Part shown: one piece after another, positions 41,237-48,955 of the stretch
How positions within the stretch are numbered: position 1 is the first letter of the stretch
Layout of the letters: every line of letters starts with the position of its first letter
Assembly: GCA_016223145.1 (NCBI GenBank)
Contig: JACRPN010000014.1
Location: 1-64,000 of the forward strand
Reading direction: 5' to 3'
Source: Armatimonadota bacterium
Lineage (GTDB): Bacteria; Armatimonadota; Fimbriimonadia; Fimbriimonadales; Fimbriimonadaceae
Length of the DNA: 64,000 nucleotides
Translations under genes and position numbers: made by a program
The notes under the pieces: model-generated
Seen by the model: only the letters and a program-made list of their open reading frames with translations
What the model was told of the DNA's origin: nothing
The model's database searches: none

Positions 41237-42496
41237 ATGACCCAGCGCGAGCGGTTTCTCACCCTGATCCAGGGCAAGTCGCCGGATCGAATGCCGTACT
41301 GGTTTGGGGGCCCGCGCACCTCCACCTTCGCGGCGTGGCGACGACAAGGGCTCTCCGAGGATCAGCAGAATGCGTGGTCCCGCTGGCTCGGCGAAGAGGG
41401 CTTCACGGGCATCGGCAAGCTGAGCTTTGAGCCGTGGCCCAGGTTCGAAGAGGTGATCCTGGAGGAGCATGGGAACGAGCGAACCTGGATCGACCATTAC
41501 GGGGTCAAGCGGGTCGATGCCATCCACCAGCCGACCGCCGGTTTCGCGACGCGAAGATATCTGGAGTTTCCGGTCAAAGATCGGGCCAGCTTTGAGGCCT
41601 ATGCGGAGCGCTACAATCCAGCTTCGCCCGAACGCACGACCCCGATGCCGGGCGAGAACGAGCGCGATACCGCCAATCCCGACGGCTATCGCGTGTTCCA
41701 CTCCACAGTCGCGTGGAAGGATCGCGTGGCAACCTGCAACCAGGGCGAAGTACCTGTCAGCTTGACGATTCCAGGGCTCTGGTGGACGTTGAGAGACTGG
41801 TGCGGCTTCGAAGGGCTGTGCATGATGTGCGCCGAAGAGCCGGCACTGGTGCGCGACATGATGGACTTCTGGACCGATTTCATTCTGAGGATGGTCGATG
41901 AGCCGCTGAAGGCGATCCGGGTGGACCACATCATGATGAACGAGGATATGGCGTACAAGACCGCTGCCATGCTCTCGCCCGACATGATGCGCGCCTACAT
42001 GCTGCCCAACTACGAACGGTTGATGGCGCGGTTCCGGGAGCTGGGCGTTCGGAGCGTGATGATGGACACCGACGGCCATTGCGGGCAGGTGATCGACGTG
42101 TTCTTTCCGACGGGGTTCGACGGCACGGCGCCGCTGGAGATCGCCGCTTATAACGACCCAGGCGCCTATCTGTCCAAGACCCCCAAGCTCACCCTTTTCG
42201 GCGGCATCGACAAGCGGGAACTGATGCACGACAAGAGGCGCGTGAGGGAAGAGGTGGTGCGCCGGTACCGGCTCGCCAGGCGGTATTCCAACTACGTGCC
42301 GATGGTGGACCACGGCGTTCCGCCAGACGTGCCGATCAGGAACTTCCTCTACATGGCGGAACTGCTTCGGGGCTTTGCCGACGGGGAGGACCTGGATCGG
42401 TTCGAGCCTTCGGGGAGGTTTGAGGCCGAACTGGGTCCGATCGAAGAGTTGTTCGACCCAAATGCGGCCTACGCGGCGGCTTACGGCTCAGACTAG
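41237..42496 (+). CDS. Uroporphyrinogen decarboxylase-superfamily protein
   Basis: A 419-residue TIM-barrel protein of the URO-D superfamily. It begins TQRERFLTLIQGKSPDRMPYWFGG, contains LWWTLRDWCGFEGLCMMCAEEPALVRDMMDFWTDF, HIMMNEDMAYKTAAMLSPDMMRAYMLPNYERLM and MMDTDGHCGQVID, and ends with LFGGIDKRELMHD. It is not the haem-pathway HemE (arginine-rich porphyrin motif absent); relatives include corrinoid methyltransferases and sugar-operon proteins of unknown role. TAGAAT lies 6 nt before the ATG. Confidence 0.9.
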   Translation: MTQRERFLTLIQGKSPDRMPYWFGGPRTSTFAAWRRQGLSEDQQNAWSRWLGEEGFTGIGKLSFEPWPRFEEVILEEHGNERTWIDHYGVKRVDAIHQPTAGFATRRYLEFPVKDRASFEAYAERYNPASPERTTPMPGENERDTANPDGYRVFHSTVAWKDRVATCNQGEVPVSLTIPGLWWTLRDWCGFEGLCMMCAEEPALVRDMMDFWTDFILRMVDEPLKAIRVDHIMMNEDMAYKTAAMLSPDMMRAYMLPNYERLMARFRELGVRSVMMDTDGHCGQVIDVFFPTGFDGTAPLEIAAYNDPGAYLSKTPKLTLFGGIDKRELMHDKRRVREEVVRRYRLARRYSNYVPMVDHGVPPDVPIRNFLYMAELLRGFADGEDLDRFEPSGRFEAELGPIEELFDPNAAYAAAYGSD

Positions 42497-42519
42497 AGCG
42501 CATCCATTTGTCCCCCACG

Positions 42520-42582
42520 CCGGGCTCGTGCCGGGATATCTACGAGGAGCAGTTCAGAAGCGCTCTGGAGAGCCTGGGGTAG
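42520..42582 (+). pseudogene. 3'-end remnant of an ABC exporter gene
   Basis: In one frame this stretch reads CRDIYEEQFRSALESLG followed by TAG, matching the last codons of the exporter at 35996-37852 (YRDIYEEQFRSALEGVGG). The match covers about 20 codons and then stops on both sides. The DNA differs at many third positions, so the source was probably another paralogue rather than that gene. It marks a deletion or insertion boundary at the edge of the AT-richer island. Confidence 0.75.
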
Positions 42583-42607
42583 CAGGGGGATACCGCCCAG
42601 CCATTTC

Positions 42608-42952
42608 TCAAACTGAAGGGTTCGGAGAAAGGAGCTCAGCGTCTTGATACTTCGCGTGGAATACTCGCCCGTCTCTAGTGAACTCGTATCCTCCCTCCAC
42701 TTCCCGGGCTGTCGTTACATGTCCCGGAAGGACCAACCAGCTGAAAGCACAGGGTAGGGGTGGGTCGAAAACTCGGGGATTGACGGCGCGAGTCTCTACA
42801 TTGGGCGAGGCAACAAGGCGTTTTAGCTTGATGCGAACTTTATCCATGATTGCAATAGACTCGCGATAACGTACGACCGACTCAAGATTCGACTCCACGG
42901 CCGAGAACCTACAAACCCAGCCCTCGGCGAACTTCATCTGGCAAGAGATCAC
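42608..42952 (-). CDS. Small soluble protein of unknown function
   Basis: A 114-residue protein (or 109 from the ATG at 42937). The end reads EVEGGYEFTRDGRVFHAKYQDAELL, a beta-hairpin-like pattern; the start has ESNLESVVRYRESIAIMDKVRIKLKRL. No family recognised. Its 5' end overlaps the 3' end of the membrane protein gene 42909-43412 in another frame, and codon use is less GC-rich than most of the window. Confidence 0.55.
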   Translation of the reverse strand: MISCQMKFAEGWVCRFSAVESNLESVVRYRESIAIMDKVRIKLKRLVASPNVETRAVNPRVFDPPLPCAFSWLVLPGHVTTAREVEGGYEFTRDGRVFHAKYQDAELLSPNPSV

Positions 42953-43412
42953 GTTTTTCTTTATCCCAGGTTGCTACCGAAATGTCCGTGACCTCGCCCT
43001 CAGCATCAACTAAATACTCCCTCTTCGTCGCTCTGTCCCAGATCTCTATTGCGTCTGTCTTGCCCTTGGCGATTTCTGTGGCTCGTGAGACGGCCAGTTC
43101 TAGTGTCGAGTACGCTTCTTCGCTAGGCCCGATTCCTACGGTGAACCTCTTCGCATCATTGAAAATCTCCCATTCAATCTTGAGCCTTATCAGCGCGCAC
43201 AGGGGCCAAAGCACAAACATGGGAATCCATCGAGCAATTGATCGGCTGGACATCCACATCGGCTTCAGGTCGAAGCTTCGCCGCTCGTCAATCACAACCG
43301 ACAAGATGCCACAACCAACAAAGATCAGAGTTCCTAGAAGGACAAACCCGGCGAGGACAAGGGCTATGCACCCGATGAAGCCAAAGATCGTGATTACCGT
43401 CGCAATACGCAT
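42909..43412 (-). CDS. Membrane-anchored protein of unknown function
   Basis: A 167-residue protein. N-terminal hydrophobic stretches (IATVITIFGFIGCIALVLAGFVLLGTLIFVGCGILSVV) form two helices, a further one is possible at IPMFVLWPLCALIRL, and a soluble C-terminal domain has FTVGIGPSEEAYSTLELAVSRATEIAKGKTDAIEIWDRATKREYLVDAEG. No family recognised. Base composition is lower in GC than flanking core genes. No leaderless -10 or clear ribosome site. Confidence 0.72.
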   Translation of the reverse strand: MRIATVITIFGFIGCIALVLAGFVLLGTLIFVGCGILSVVIDERRSFDLKPMWMSSRSIARWIPMFVLWPLCALIRLKIEWEIFNDAKRFTVGIGPSEEAYSTLELAVSRATEIAKGKTDAIEIWDRATKREYLVDAEGEVTDISVATWDKEKRDLLPDEVRRGLGL

Positions 43413-43424
43413 ACCATTTAAGGG

Positions 43425-43907
43425 CTACACCGGAGCTACGCGCGTCGCAGGGTCGGACCATTCCGCCGTTTGGCTGCCGCGGTAAGGGCGAACTCTTGCC
43501 CCATACTGCGTCCTGGGCGTTAGGCCCCCGATGATGAATTCCGACACCCCGGCGGTCGTCATCGAGCCCAGCACCGTCGCAGAATTGGAGGTCGCGGACC
43601 ACTGCACCTCATGCGAAGCCCCCTCGACGCTCTCCCAATCGAAAAACAGCGAGCCGGGCACGGACCCGTCGCGCAGTACGATCTCGATCAGCTTGTGGAT
43701 CGCGGCGCTGTCCGCGCCCTTTGGGGCCAGTCCGAAAGCCGCCGCCGGCGCCGCGCCGACGCCATAGAGCAGGTCCACAGCCTCGCTCACCTTATTCATC
43801 AGCGGCTCGCCCTCATTGCGCCCCGAGTTCCGGGTCTGGTTGTTCACCTTCCAGGTGGCTTCGGAGGCATACGCCGCCGGATTACTGCTGACTCTTGAAG
43901 CTGGCAT
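43425..43907 (-). CDS. Fibronectin type III-like domain protein
   Basis: A 160-residue protein; the ATG at 43907 has GGGGAG about 7 nt upstream. The first 70 residues are mixed (NEGEPLMNKVSEAVDLLYGVG); the last 85 form an FN3-like strand pattern: GSLFFDWESVEGASHEVQWSATSN, VSEFIIGGLTPRTQYGARVRPYRGSQTAEWSDPATRV. It has no signal peptide. Proteins of this shape occur in environmental genomes with no known function. Here it lies between two membrane protein genes of the island. Confidence 0.75.
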   Translation of the reverse strand: MPASRVSSNPAAYASEATWKVNNQTRNSGRNEGEPLMNKVSEAVDLLYGVGAAPAAAFGLAPKGADSAAIHKLIEIVLRDGSVPGSLFFDWESVEGASHEVQWSATSNSATVLGSMTTAGVSEFIIGGLTPRTQYGARVRPYRGSQTAEWSDPATRVAPV

Positions 43908-44128
43908 GAGTTTTCTCCCCATCGAGCCGAGGTTACCCAAGCCAGACCTTGAAGGCACGCTCCCATCCCTCAGAGCACCTCTCCAACTGCACAAAGAAGC
44001 TCTCCAGCGGTCTAAAGAAACTCACCGAGGGGCTGAAGAAGCTCTCTATGCGACGAAAGCGTCTCTGGAGACGACGATAAGGACCATACATCGCCCGGAA
44101 GGGGCAAGTGCAACGGAAACTCCAGTCC

Positions 44129-45217
44129 CTACGAAGCGCCGTCAACCTTGCTTGCATTGCCGAGCAAACCTGTGGCTAATTGGTGAACTTCGATGGGGGC
44201 CTTGCTGTAGCCGGAAGGTTGTGGCGTGAAGATAGCGGTCCCAGCCTGCACGAGGAGGGCGTTCTTGGCAGTCTCTTGAGTTGCGCCTTCCAGCAGTGTG
44301 TTGAACGTGGAGAGCGCCGCCTGCCGATGCCGATTTACGACGTAGTTATGTCTCTCTGAAGAAAAGAGCCGAATACTTATGATCATCAGGAATAGAGCGA
44401 AGACCGGCCAAGCAAGACTTGGCAGCAAGCTCGGCAGATAAGAGAGAAACGTCGCGTCCTCTTTTGGGTTCTCGAAGTGGCTATTGCTAAGCAGAGACGT
44501 AAACACAATAGCCGCGACGATGGCACAACCTAAGAGAACATAGCTTCGACGAGCGTTCGAATCAGCCAGATCCTTGAAATGCTTGGCCTCGCTAATGACG
44601 CCTGCCTTCTTTGCCGCGTCAGCAGCAGCTTTCGATGCAGCGTCCGCCTTTCCAGCCGCTTCAGATGCCGCATTCACATGCCCGGTTGCGATCCTCTGAA
44701 TCTCTTCGAGAGAGGCCCGATAATCCGCATCAATCTCGGCTCTCACCTTCTCGACGGCCGTCGCAATCTCCATTTGCGTTCGTGCCTCTGACTCTGGATT
44801 GGACGTATCTTCAGCGAATGGTGACTCTAGCGCAAGAGTTGTTGCAATGAGCCGGGCGAGGCTCGATTCGATCGTCTGAAGTCGAGTAGTCAGGGTGTTG
44901 ATTCGGTTCTGTCGATCTTGCGCGGGGTTTTGCTGATTGATATCAAACGCAGCTATTTCCTGATGACAATTCGCCAAGTCACTTATCCCTTGTTCAATCT
45001 CCCTGAGATCCCGATCGGGTGTATTCTCAAGCGATAGCTTATCGACCCGAAGAACCAGGGTATGTACACGTTCAAAGACTGGCATTATAGGCTCGAAATC
45101 CAAGTGGATTCCGAGGTCTTTTCTAGCTACGTGATCTCTATCAAACTTCCTTGACGACTCTATCAGAGATTGAATATTCGCGATCAATCCTCGCCTTGGA
45201 TCATCGGCTGCTGGCAT
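44129..45217 (-). CDS. Coiled-coil membrane protein with two C-terminal-half TM helices
   Basis: A 362-residue protein. Residues about 1-220 are helical and coiled-coil-like (LREIEQGISDLANCHQEIAAF, NRINTLTTRLQTIESSLARLI, AASEAAGKADAASKAAADAAKKAG). Two hydrophobic stretches follow (SYVLLGCAIVAAIVFTSLL, LAWPVFALFLMIISIRLF), then a cytoplasmic tail with NYVVNRHRQAALSTFNTLLEG. That motif occurs in uncharacterised proteins of accessory islands as I recall them. A sensor or structural role is possible. GC is lower than neighbours. TAAGAT lies 6 nt before the ATG. Confidence 0.8.
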   Translation of the reverse strand: MPAADDPRRGLIANIQSLIESSRKFDRDHVARKDLGIHLDFEPIMPVFERVHTLVLRVDKLSLENTPDRDLREIEQGISDLANCHQEIAAFDINQQNPAQDRQNRINTLTTRLQTIESSLARLIATTLALESPFAEDTSNPESEARTQMEIATAVEKVRAEIDADYRASLEEIQRIATGHVNAASEAAGKADAASKAAADAAKKAGVISEAKHFKDLADSNARRSYVLLGCAIVAAIVFTSLLSNSHFENPKEDATFLSYLPSLLPSLAWPVFALFLMIISIRLFSSERHNYVVNRHRQAALSTFNTLLEGATQETAKNALLVQAGTAIFTPQPSGYSKAPIEVHQLATGLLGNASKVDGAS

Positions 45218-45223
45218 GTATTG

Positions 45224-45229
45224 ATCTTA
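45224..45229 (-). promoter_or_regulatory. -10-like TAAGAT, 6 nt before coiled-coil protein start
   Basis: Minus-strand TAAGAT-N6-ATG. Confidence 0.5.
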
Positions 45230-45302
45230 CTGCATCGTTGTGAACCCCGTGACCTCTTAAGCGAACCTCCTAAACTCCTCTAGCGCCGCCCTATCCTCCC
45301 GT

Positions 45303-45479
45303 TCACATGCCTGAGGGGTCCGAGTTTGCCTGCAGGGGTTCATTGGGGGACCGCATATAGGCGCGTCTCAGCTCTCTCTCGGCCTCGGCCCAGCCTTTGG
45401 GGGTCAAGATGCGGGCGTGGCCATCGCAATCGGCGACGACCCGGAGCCATCGGGCCTCGTCGGGATCAAATGTCCACAC
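45303..45479 (-). CDS. Small unknown protein, GTG start
   Basis: A 58-residue frame: WTFDPDEARWLRVVADCDGH, then ARILTPKGWAEAERELRRAY and a polar tail. Composition and codon use look coding (high GC third positions), it is bounded by stops, and TAAGAC lies 6 nt before the GTG, the local leaderless layout. The rest of 45218-45565 is intergenic. It could also be a fragment of a lost gene. Confidence 0.4.
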   Translation of the reverse strand: MWTFDPDEARWLRVVADCDGHARILTPKGWAEAERELRRAYMRSPNEPLQANSDPSGM

Positions 45480-45565
45480 CCGGGCGTCTTACCCCCAACG
45501 CCCCCTAGCGAAATGGCTTGGGAAATCGGAAAAGGCGTGATATACCAATAGCGGAGGAACACTCT

Positions 45566-46171
45566 ATGCAAAAGAACAAGGACGGGCCACTGGGCAAAGC
45601 TCCAGGCGGCTCCCTTTCTCGCAGACAGATGCTCGCTGGGGCAGCGGTAGCGGTGATAGCAAGCCGAATACCGAGTGCGGTCGCATCTTCGTCCGTTGTG
45701 CCTCGTCAACGGTCGACGAGGTCCATGCCAACTTCGACTCCCATCGTTCGCTACATGGCGGCCTCCGCCGTGTTGGGTGACGGGAGGATCATGGTGATCG
45801 GGGGCTATGATCGCCCTTGGACCGCTGAAGCTTCGCCGACGCCCTTGGCCTCTGCAGTGATCTACGATCCAGGAAGCGGCACATGGAGCTCTGTGGAGCC
45901 AATGAAGGTCCCTAGGGCGCGCCATGCGGCAGTGACTCTTGCGGATGGCAGAGTTGCTGTTCTTGGCGGCGTCCACACGCGCCCCACGGCGTCGGTCGAG
46001 GTCTTCGATCCTGCGGCCGGAACCTGGACAGGCGGCGGCGAGATGGCGCTCCCGCGATACGACCACATGGCCGAAACCGACGGCTACTCGATCTTTGTGA
46101 TGGGCGGAAGCGCCCAAGGGATGATGTCCGGTGTCGAGACCTTCATGCTCGGCGCGCAACTGGACGAATAG
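45566..46171 (+). CDS. Kelch-repeat exported protein, Tat-type signal
   Basis: A 201-residue protein from the ATG at 45566 (GCGGAGGA upstream). A twin-arginine-like leader SLSRRQMLAGAAVAVIAS is followed by three Kelch blades: VRYMAASAVLGDGRIMVIGGYDRP, PRARHAAVTLADGRVAVLGGVHT and PRYDHMAETDGYSIFVMGGSA, each with the GG doublet, and Y/F-DPxxGTW spacers. Kelch blades form propellers that bind proteins or sugars. It ends 15 nt before the Hcp gene and probably shares its transcript. Confidence 0.85.
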   Translation: MQKNKDGPLGKAPGGSLSRRQMLAGAAVAVIASRIPSAVASSSVVPRQRSTRSMPTSTPIVRYMAASAVLGDGRIMVIGGYDRPWTAEASPTPLASAVIYDPGSGTWSSVEPMKVPRARHAAVTLADGRVAVLGGVHTRPTASVEVFDPAAGTWTGGGEMALPRYDHMAETDGYSIFVMGGSAQGMMSGVETFMLGAQLDE

Positions 46172-46186
46172 GAGTTAAGTGCAACG

Positions 46187-46657
46187 ATGCCGATTTATAT
46201 GAAATACGACGGAATTGACGGCGAAGTCATGGATCCCGTGATGCCAGGGGCGATCGACGTCATGTCCTTTAGCTGGGGTGTGAGCAACGCAGGATCTAGC
46301 GGCGGAGGAGGCGGTGGCGGCGCAGGCAAAGCGAGCTTCTCCGACCTGAGCATCATGTCCACAGTCAGCAAGGCCTCGCCGAAGCTGTTCCTGCACTGCT
46401 GTTCGGGAAAGCACATCAAGAATGCCGTGTTGTCGTGCAGGAAGGCCGGCGAAAGGCCCGTGGAGTACCTGCGCATCACGATGGAAGACGTCATGATCAC
46501 CGGTTTCCAAGAGGGCGGCGATGCGCATAGCATCCCCACAGAGTCCATCTCGATGAACTTCGCGAAGATCGAGATGAAGTACTTCTATCAGAAGCCGGAC
46601 GGCCAGACGGAAGTCCACCGTGCCGGTTGGGACCTAAAGCAGAACAAGGGATTCTAG
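46187..46657 (+). CDS. Hcp-family (type VI secretion tube) protein
   Basis: A 156-residue protein of the Hcp1 family: MPIYMKYDGIDGEVMDP, DVMSFSWGVSNAG, SDLSIMSTVSKASPKLFLHCCSGKHIKNAVLSCRKAG, YLRITMEDVMITGFQEGG and SISMNFAKIEMKYFYQKPDG all fit. The glycine run after SNAGS is a loop insertion often seen in these proteins. Hcp rings stack into the type VI tube; none of the other type VI components (TssB/C, ClpV, VgrG) is in this window. Paired with the Kelch protein upstream. Confidence 0.92.
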   Translation: MPIYMKYDGIDGEVMDPVMPGAIDVMSFSWGVSNAGSSGGGGGGGAGKASFSDLSIMSTVSKASPKLFLHCCSGKHIKNAVLSCRKAGERPVEYLRITMEDVMITGFQEGGDAHSIPTESISMNFAKIEMKYFYQKPDGQTEVHRAGWDLKQNKGF

Positions 46658-46670
46658 GTCCTCACAATTC

Positions 46671-46703
46671 GCGGGCCCGAACCATAAACGGGTTCGGGCC
46701 CGC
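46671..46703. terminator. Perfect 13-bp hairpin between convergent genes
   Basis: GCGGGCCCGAACC (46671-46683) pairs fully with GGTTCGGGCCCGC (46691-46703) around a 7-nt loop. It lies just after the Hcp stop and before the end of the opposing DinB gene, so it may end both transcripts. T-runs are weak on both sides. Confidence 0.7.
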
Positions 46704-46712
46704 AAAGGCGCC

Positions 46713-47180
46713 TTACTCGAGGCAGCCCAGCATCGAGGCGATGTAGTTGATCTGCCCCTCGTGGTAGCACATGTTCCAGTAGGGATAGGAAGCGATCTGC
46801 TCCACGGTCATCGGCCCCCAGGGCATGTTGACGGCTTGGCCGAGGTCCTCGGCATGAAGCTCGTTTACGGCGGCGATGGCTTTGGCCGTGTTCTCCTTCA
46901 GCATTTCGCAGATTCCGGGCCAACCTATGGCAACCACGTTGGCTTTGGCCTCGAAATACTCGCTCATGTCGAAATCCTCGGGCCAAGTCCTCGATCGCAT
47001 CAGGTCGGCCGTCGAACCGTTGAGCATGGCGCACTCAGCCACTTGATCAAGCGCCGTGCGAGCATCGCCCATCGGGCTCCAAGTTCGCTTTTCTTCTGGA
47101 ATGCGCTCGAACGCGGCGATGAGATCATCTGCGGCTTTGGATGTCGCGCGGGCCATGAACGCGGTAAAAGGGTTTGACAT
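46713..47180 (-). CDS. DinB-superfamily protein
   Basis: A 155-residue protein from the ATG at 47180 with AAGGAGG nine nt upstream. It has the four-helix DinB layout: FMARATSKAADDLIAAFERIPEEKRTWSPMG, ALDQVAECAMLNGSTADLM, and YPYWNMCYHEGQINYIASMLGCLE, which keeps one of the usual histidines (HEGQ). The first histidine position appears to be replaced (QVAECAML instead of HVA/HLA), so metal binding is uncertain. Function unknown. Confidence 0.85.
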   Translation of the reverse strand: MSNPFTAFMARATSKAADDLIAAFERIPEEKRTWSPMGDARTALDQVAECAMLNGSTADLMRSRTWPEDFDMSEYFEAKANVVAIGWPGICEMLKENTAKAIAAVNELHAEDLGQAVNMPWGPMTVEQIASYPYWNMCYHEGQINYIASMLGCLE

Positions 47181-47317
47181 CTGGGAATCCTCCTTATGGT
47201 AGACGAAACTATACCACAATGGGGACGGAGCGACAGAGGACCGAAGGAACAAAGGCACCATGGAACAAGGGGACGAATGCCCTTCAGCCGAGCGAGGTTG
47301 TGAGCGGCTCCTCCGGC

Positions 47318-47983
47318 CTACCAAAAGTGCCAGGCGTGCTGGGTGACCACATAGATTCCCAGCGCCAAGTTCGTCACAAGATGCGCGACGAAACAGGCGA
47401 ATACGCTCTTGGTCCTATGGATCAGCACCGTCATGGCGATCGAGAAGATGAGCGCCACGAGCCATTCGGGGTGTGCGAGGGCAAAGATGCCGCAGGTCAT
47501 CACGGCGCCGGTCTGGTTGAAAAATCCGACAGGCTGGTTCTGCCAATCGGGAACGCTGGCATAGCGAAGGCCGAACGACCGCCAGAAGAGCTCCTCCATA
47601 AAGGGGACCAGCAGAACCAGGCCGAAGAAGCGAACCGCAAAGAACGCCGACCGGAGCCCGTCATCCTCGATCTTCTCCCAGGGGTTGTAACCGGTGCGCT
47701 CGCCCATATGGGAGTAGTTGACCGTGTTCTCGATGCCAACCCACATACCGAACATCACCAGGCCGGTAACGATGGCCACGGGCAGCACTTTGGGATCCCA
47801 GCGGATGTCCTTCCAGGTGGCCTTGGCGTAGATCAATGCCAGGACCACAAGGGCCATCTTGATGAAATAGACCGTGACGTAGTCCTTCTCAAACGAGCCT
47901 TCGAGAAACGTGATGCCCAAGAAAAGCCCCATGGGCAACACGTAAGGAAACCACTCCGGAATGGCGATGCGCTTTGTGCTCAA
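47318..47983 (-). CDS. CAAX prenyl protease-related membrane protein
   Basis: About 221 residues. A polytopic membrane protein of the CPBP/CAAX protease superfamily, closest in pattern to the PEP-CTERM-associated 'CAAX prenyl protease-related' family: LLVPFMEELFWRSFGLRYAS (EE-R motif), ALAHPEWLVALIFSIAMTVLIHRTKSVFACFVAHLVTNLALG with two conserved His. The frame has an ATG at 47992, but TAGAAT at 47991-47996 overlaps it, so I prefer the in-frame TTG at 47983, 7 nt after that -10. No exosortase is nearby. Confidence 0.85.
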   Translation of the reverse strand: MSTKRIAIPEWFPYVLPMGLFLGITFLEGSFEKDYVTVYFIKMALVVLALIYAKATWKDIRWDPKVLPVAIVTGLVMFGMWVGIENTVNYSHMGERTGYNPWEKIEDDGLRSAFFAVRFFGLVLLVPFMEELFWRSFGLRYASVPDWQNQPVGFFNQTGAVMTCGIFALAHPEWLVALIFSIAMTVLIHRTKSVFACFVAHLVTNLALGIYVVTQHAWHFW

Positions 47984-48085
47984 GTTGTCCATTCTAGCCC
48001 GTGGCTCCAGGGATTTCTACGGGGGATTGCCGTTGTTCGAAGCACCACGGCATTCCCATCCTGCAAGTACGGGCGCCCCACCGTA

Positions 48086-48853
48086 TCATCGGTCATTCAG
48101 TTCCAGCTCTTCAGTCGCGGTTTCGATACGCTCAAGCTCCTCACGGGCGTTTCTCAGGCCGGACAGGGCGTCGTGCTCCGAGCCCGTCAGCGCGGCGAGC
48201 CGCGCGTTCTCGGCATGCTGCTCCAGCGCCCGATCCAGCTCAACCATCTCTTGAAGGAGCTTTCGAACCCACGCCTTTGATAGGAGCAGCTCCTGACCTT
48301 GAGGCGTTTCGGGCTCGCTGAGTTCGAGCATTTGGGCCATCGCGTCCTCCATGGCGTGCACGGCACGGCCCTGCGCCTCTGCCCAAAGGCCCGATTGGAC
48401 CACCTTTTCACGCCCCGCTGAGGCCTTCATATAGATGCGCGCCGCCTCCTCCAATACCGAACCGACCGGTTTGGAGAGCGCCGGTTCGACGCCCAAAATG
48501 GACTTGAGCCCGGACATCCGCTCAAGGAGCTTGCGCGATCTCCGCCGAAGCAGCACTTGGGAGGGCGAAATCGACTTCACGATTTTGCGAAGCACGAGTC
48601 CGACAACGAGGCCCACGCTCGCAAGTCCAAGGGTTCCGTAATAGAACGCAGGAAGCACGAACAGCCCGAGCGGGACGAATACGCAGACTCCTATCCCAGC
48701 CAAGATTAGGGGCGTCAGCCAACTGGCGAGCTGGAGGTCGTCGCCCGGTTTCTGTCCCTCTGCCTCGATTAGAGCTTCAAGATTGGGAAGCTCCTGCCCC
48801 TTCTGCATCCCCGGCACTTTGCGCGAGAGCCGCAGCCACGTCAACGTCGCCAT
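48086..48853 (-). CDS. Membrane protein with long coiled C-terminal half
   Basis: About 255 residues from the ATG at 48853 (an earlier start near 48976 is possible). Two hydrophobic stretches (LASWLTPLILAGIGVCVFVPLGLFVLPAFYYGTLGLASVGLVVGLVL) lie at residues about 40-85, followed by a helical domain with VLLRRRSRKLLERMSGLK, AWVRKLLQEMVELDRALEQHAENARLAAL and NAREELERIETATEELEL. Family not recognised. Divergent from the gene at 48956. Confidence 0.75.
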   Translation of the reverse strand: MATLTWLRLSRKVPGMQKGQELPNLEALIEAEGQKPGDDLQLASWLTPLILAGIGVCVFVPLGLFVLPAFYYGTLGLASVGLVVGLVLRKIVKSISPSQVLLRRRSRKLLERMSGLKSILGVEPALSKPVGSVLEEAARIYMKASAGREKVVQSGLWAEAQGRAVHAMEDAMAQMLELSEPETPQGQELLLSKAWVRKLLQEMVELDRALEQHAENARLAALTGSEHDALSGLRNAREELERIETATEELELNDR

Positions 48854-48943
48854 ATAGAGGTCTACGGTACCACGGGTGATCAGGTTGAGTGCTTGGAGGG
48901 AAGTCCTCCGGGACCCTCTTGAGCCGGGACTCATCAAAGCCGG

Positions 48944-48949
48944 TAGCAT
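48944..48949 (+). promoter_or_regulatory. -10-like TAGCAT, 6 nt before start
   Basis: TAGCAT-N6-ATG (start 48956). Confidence 0.5.
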
Positions 48950-48955
48950 CAGGCA

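Noticed and set aside
41237-42496. HemE uroporphyrinogen decarboxylase
   Set aside because: The N-terminal arginine-rich porphyrin-binding motif is missing and length is above HemE; assigned only to the superfamily.
46187-46657. Complete type VI secretion locus
   Set aside because: Only an Hcp-family gene is present; no sheath, baseplate, ATPase or VgrG genes.
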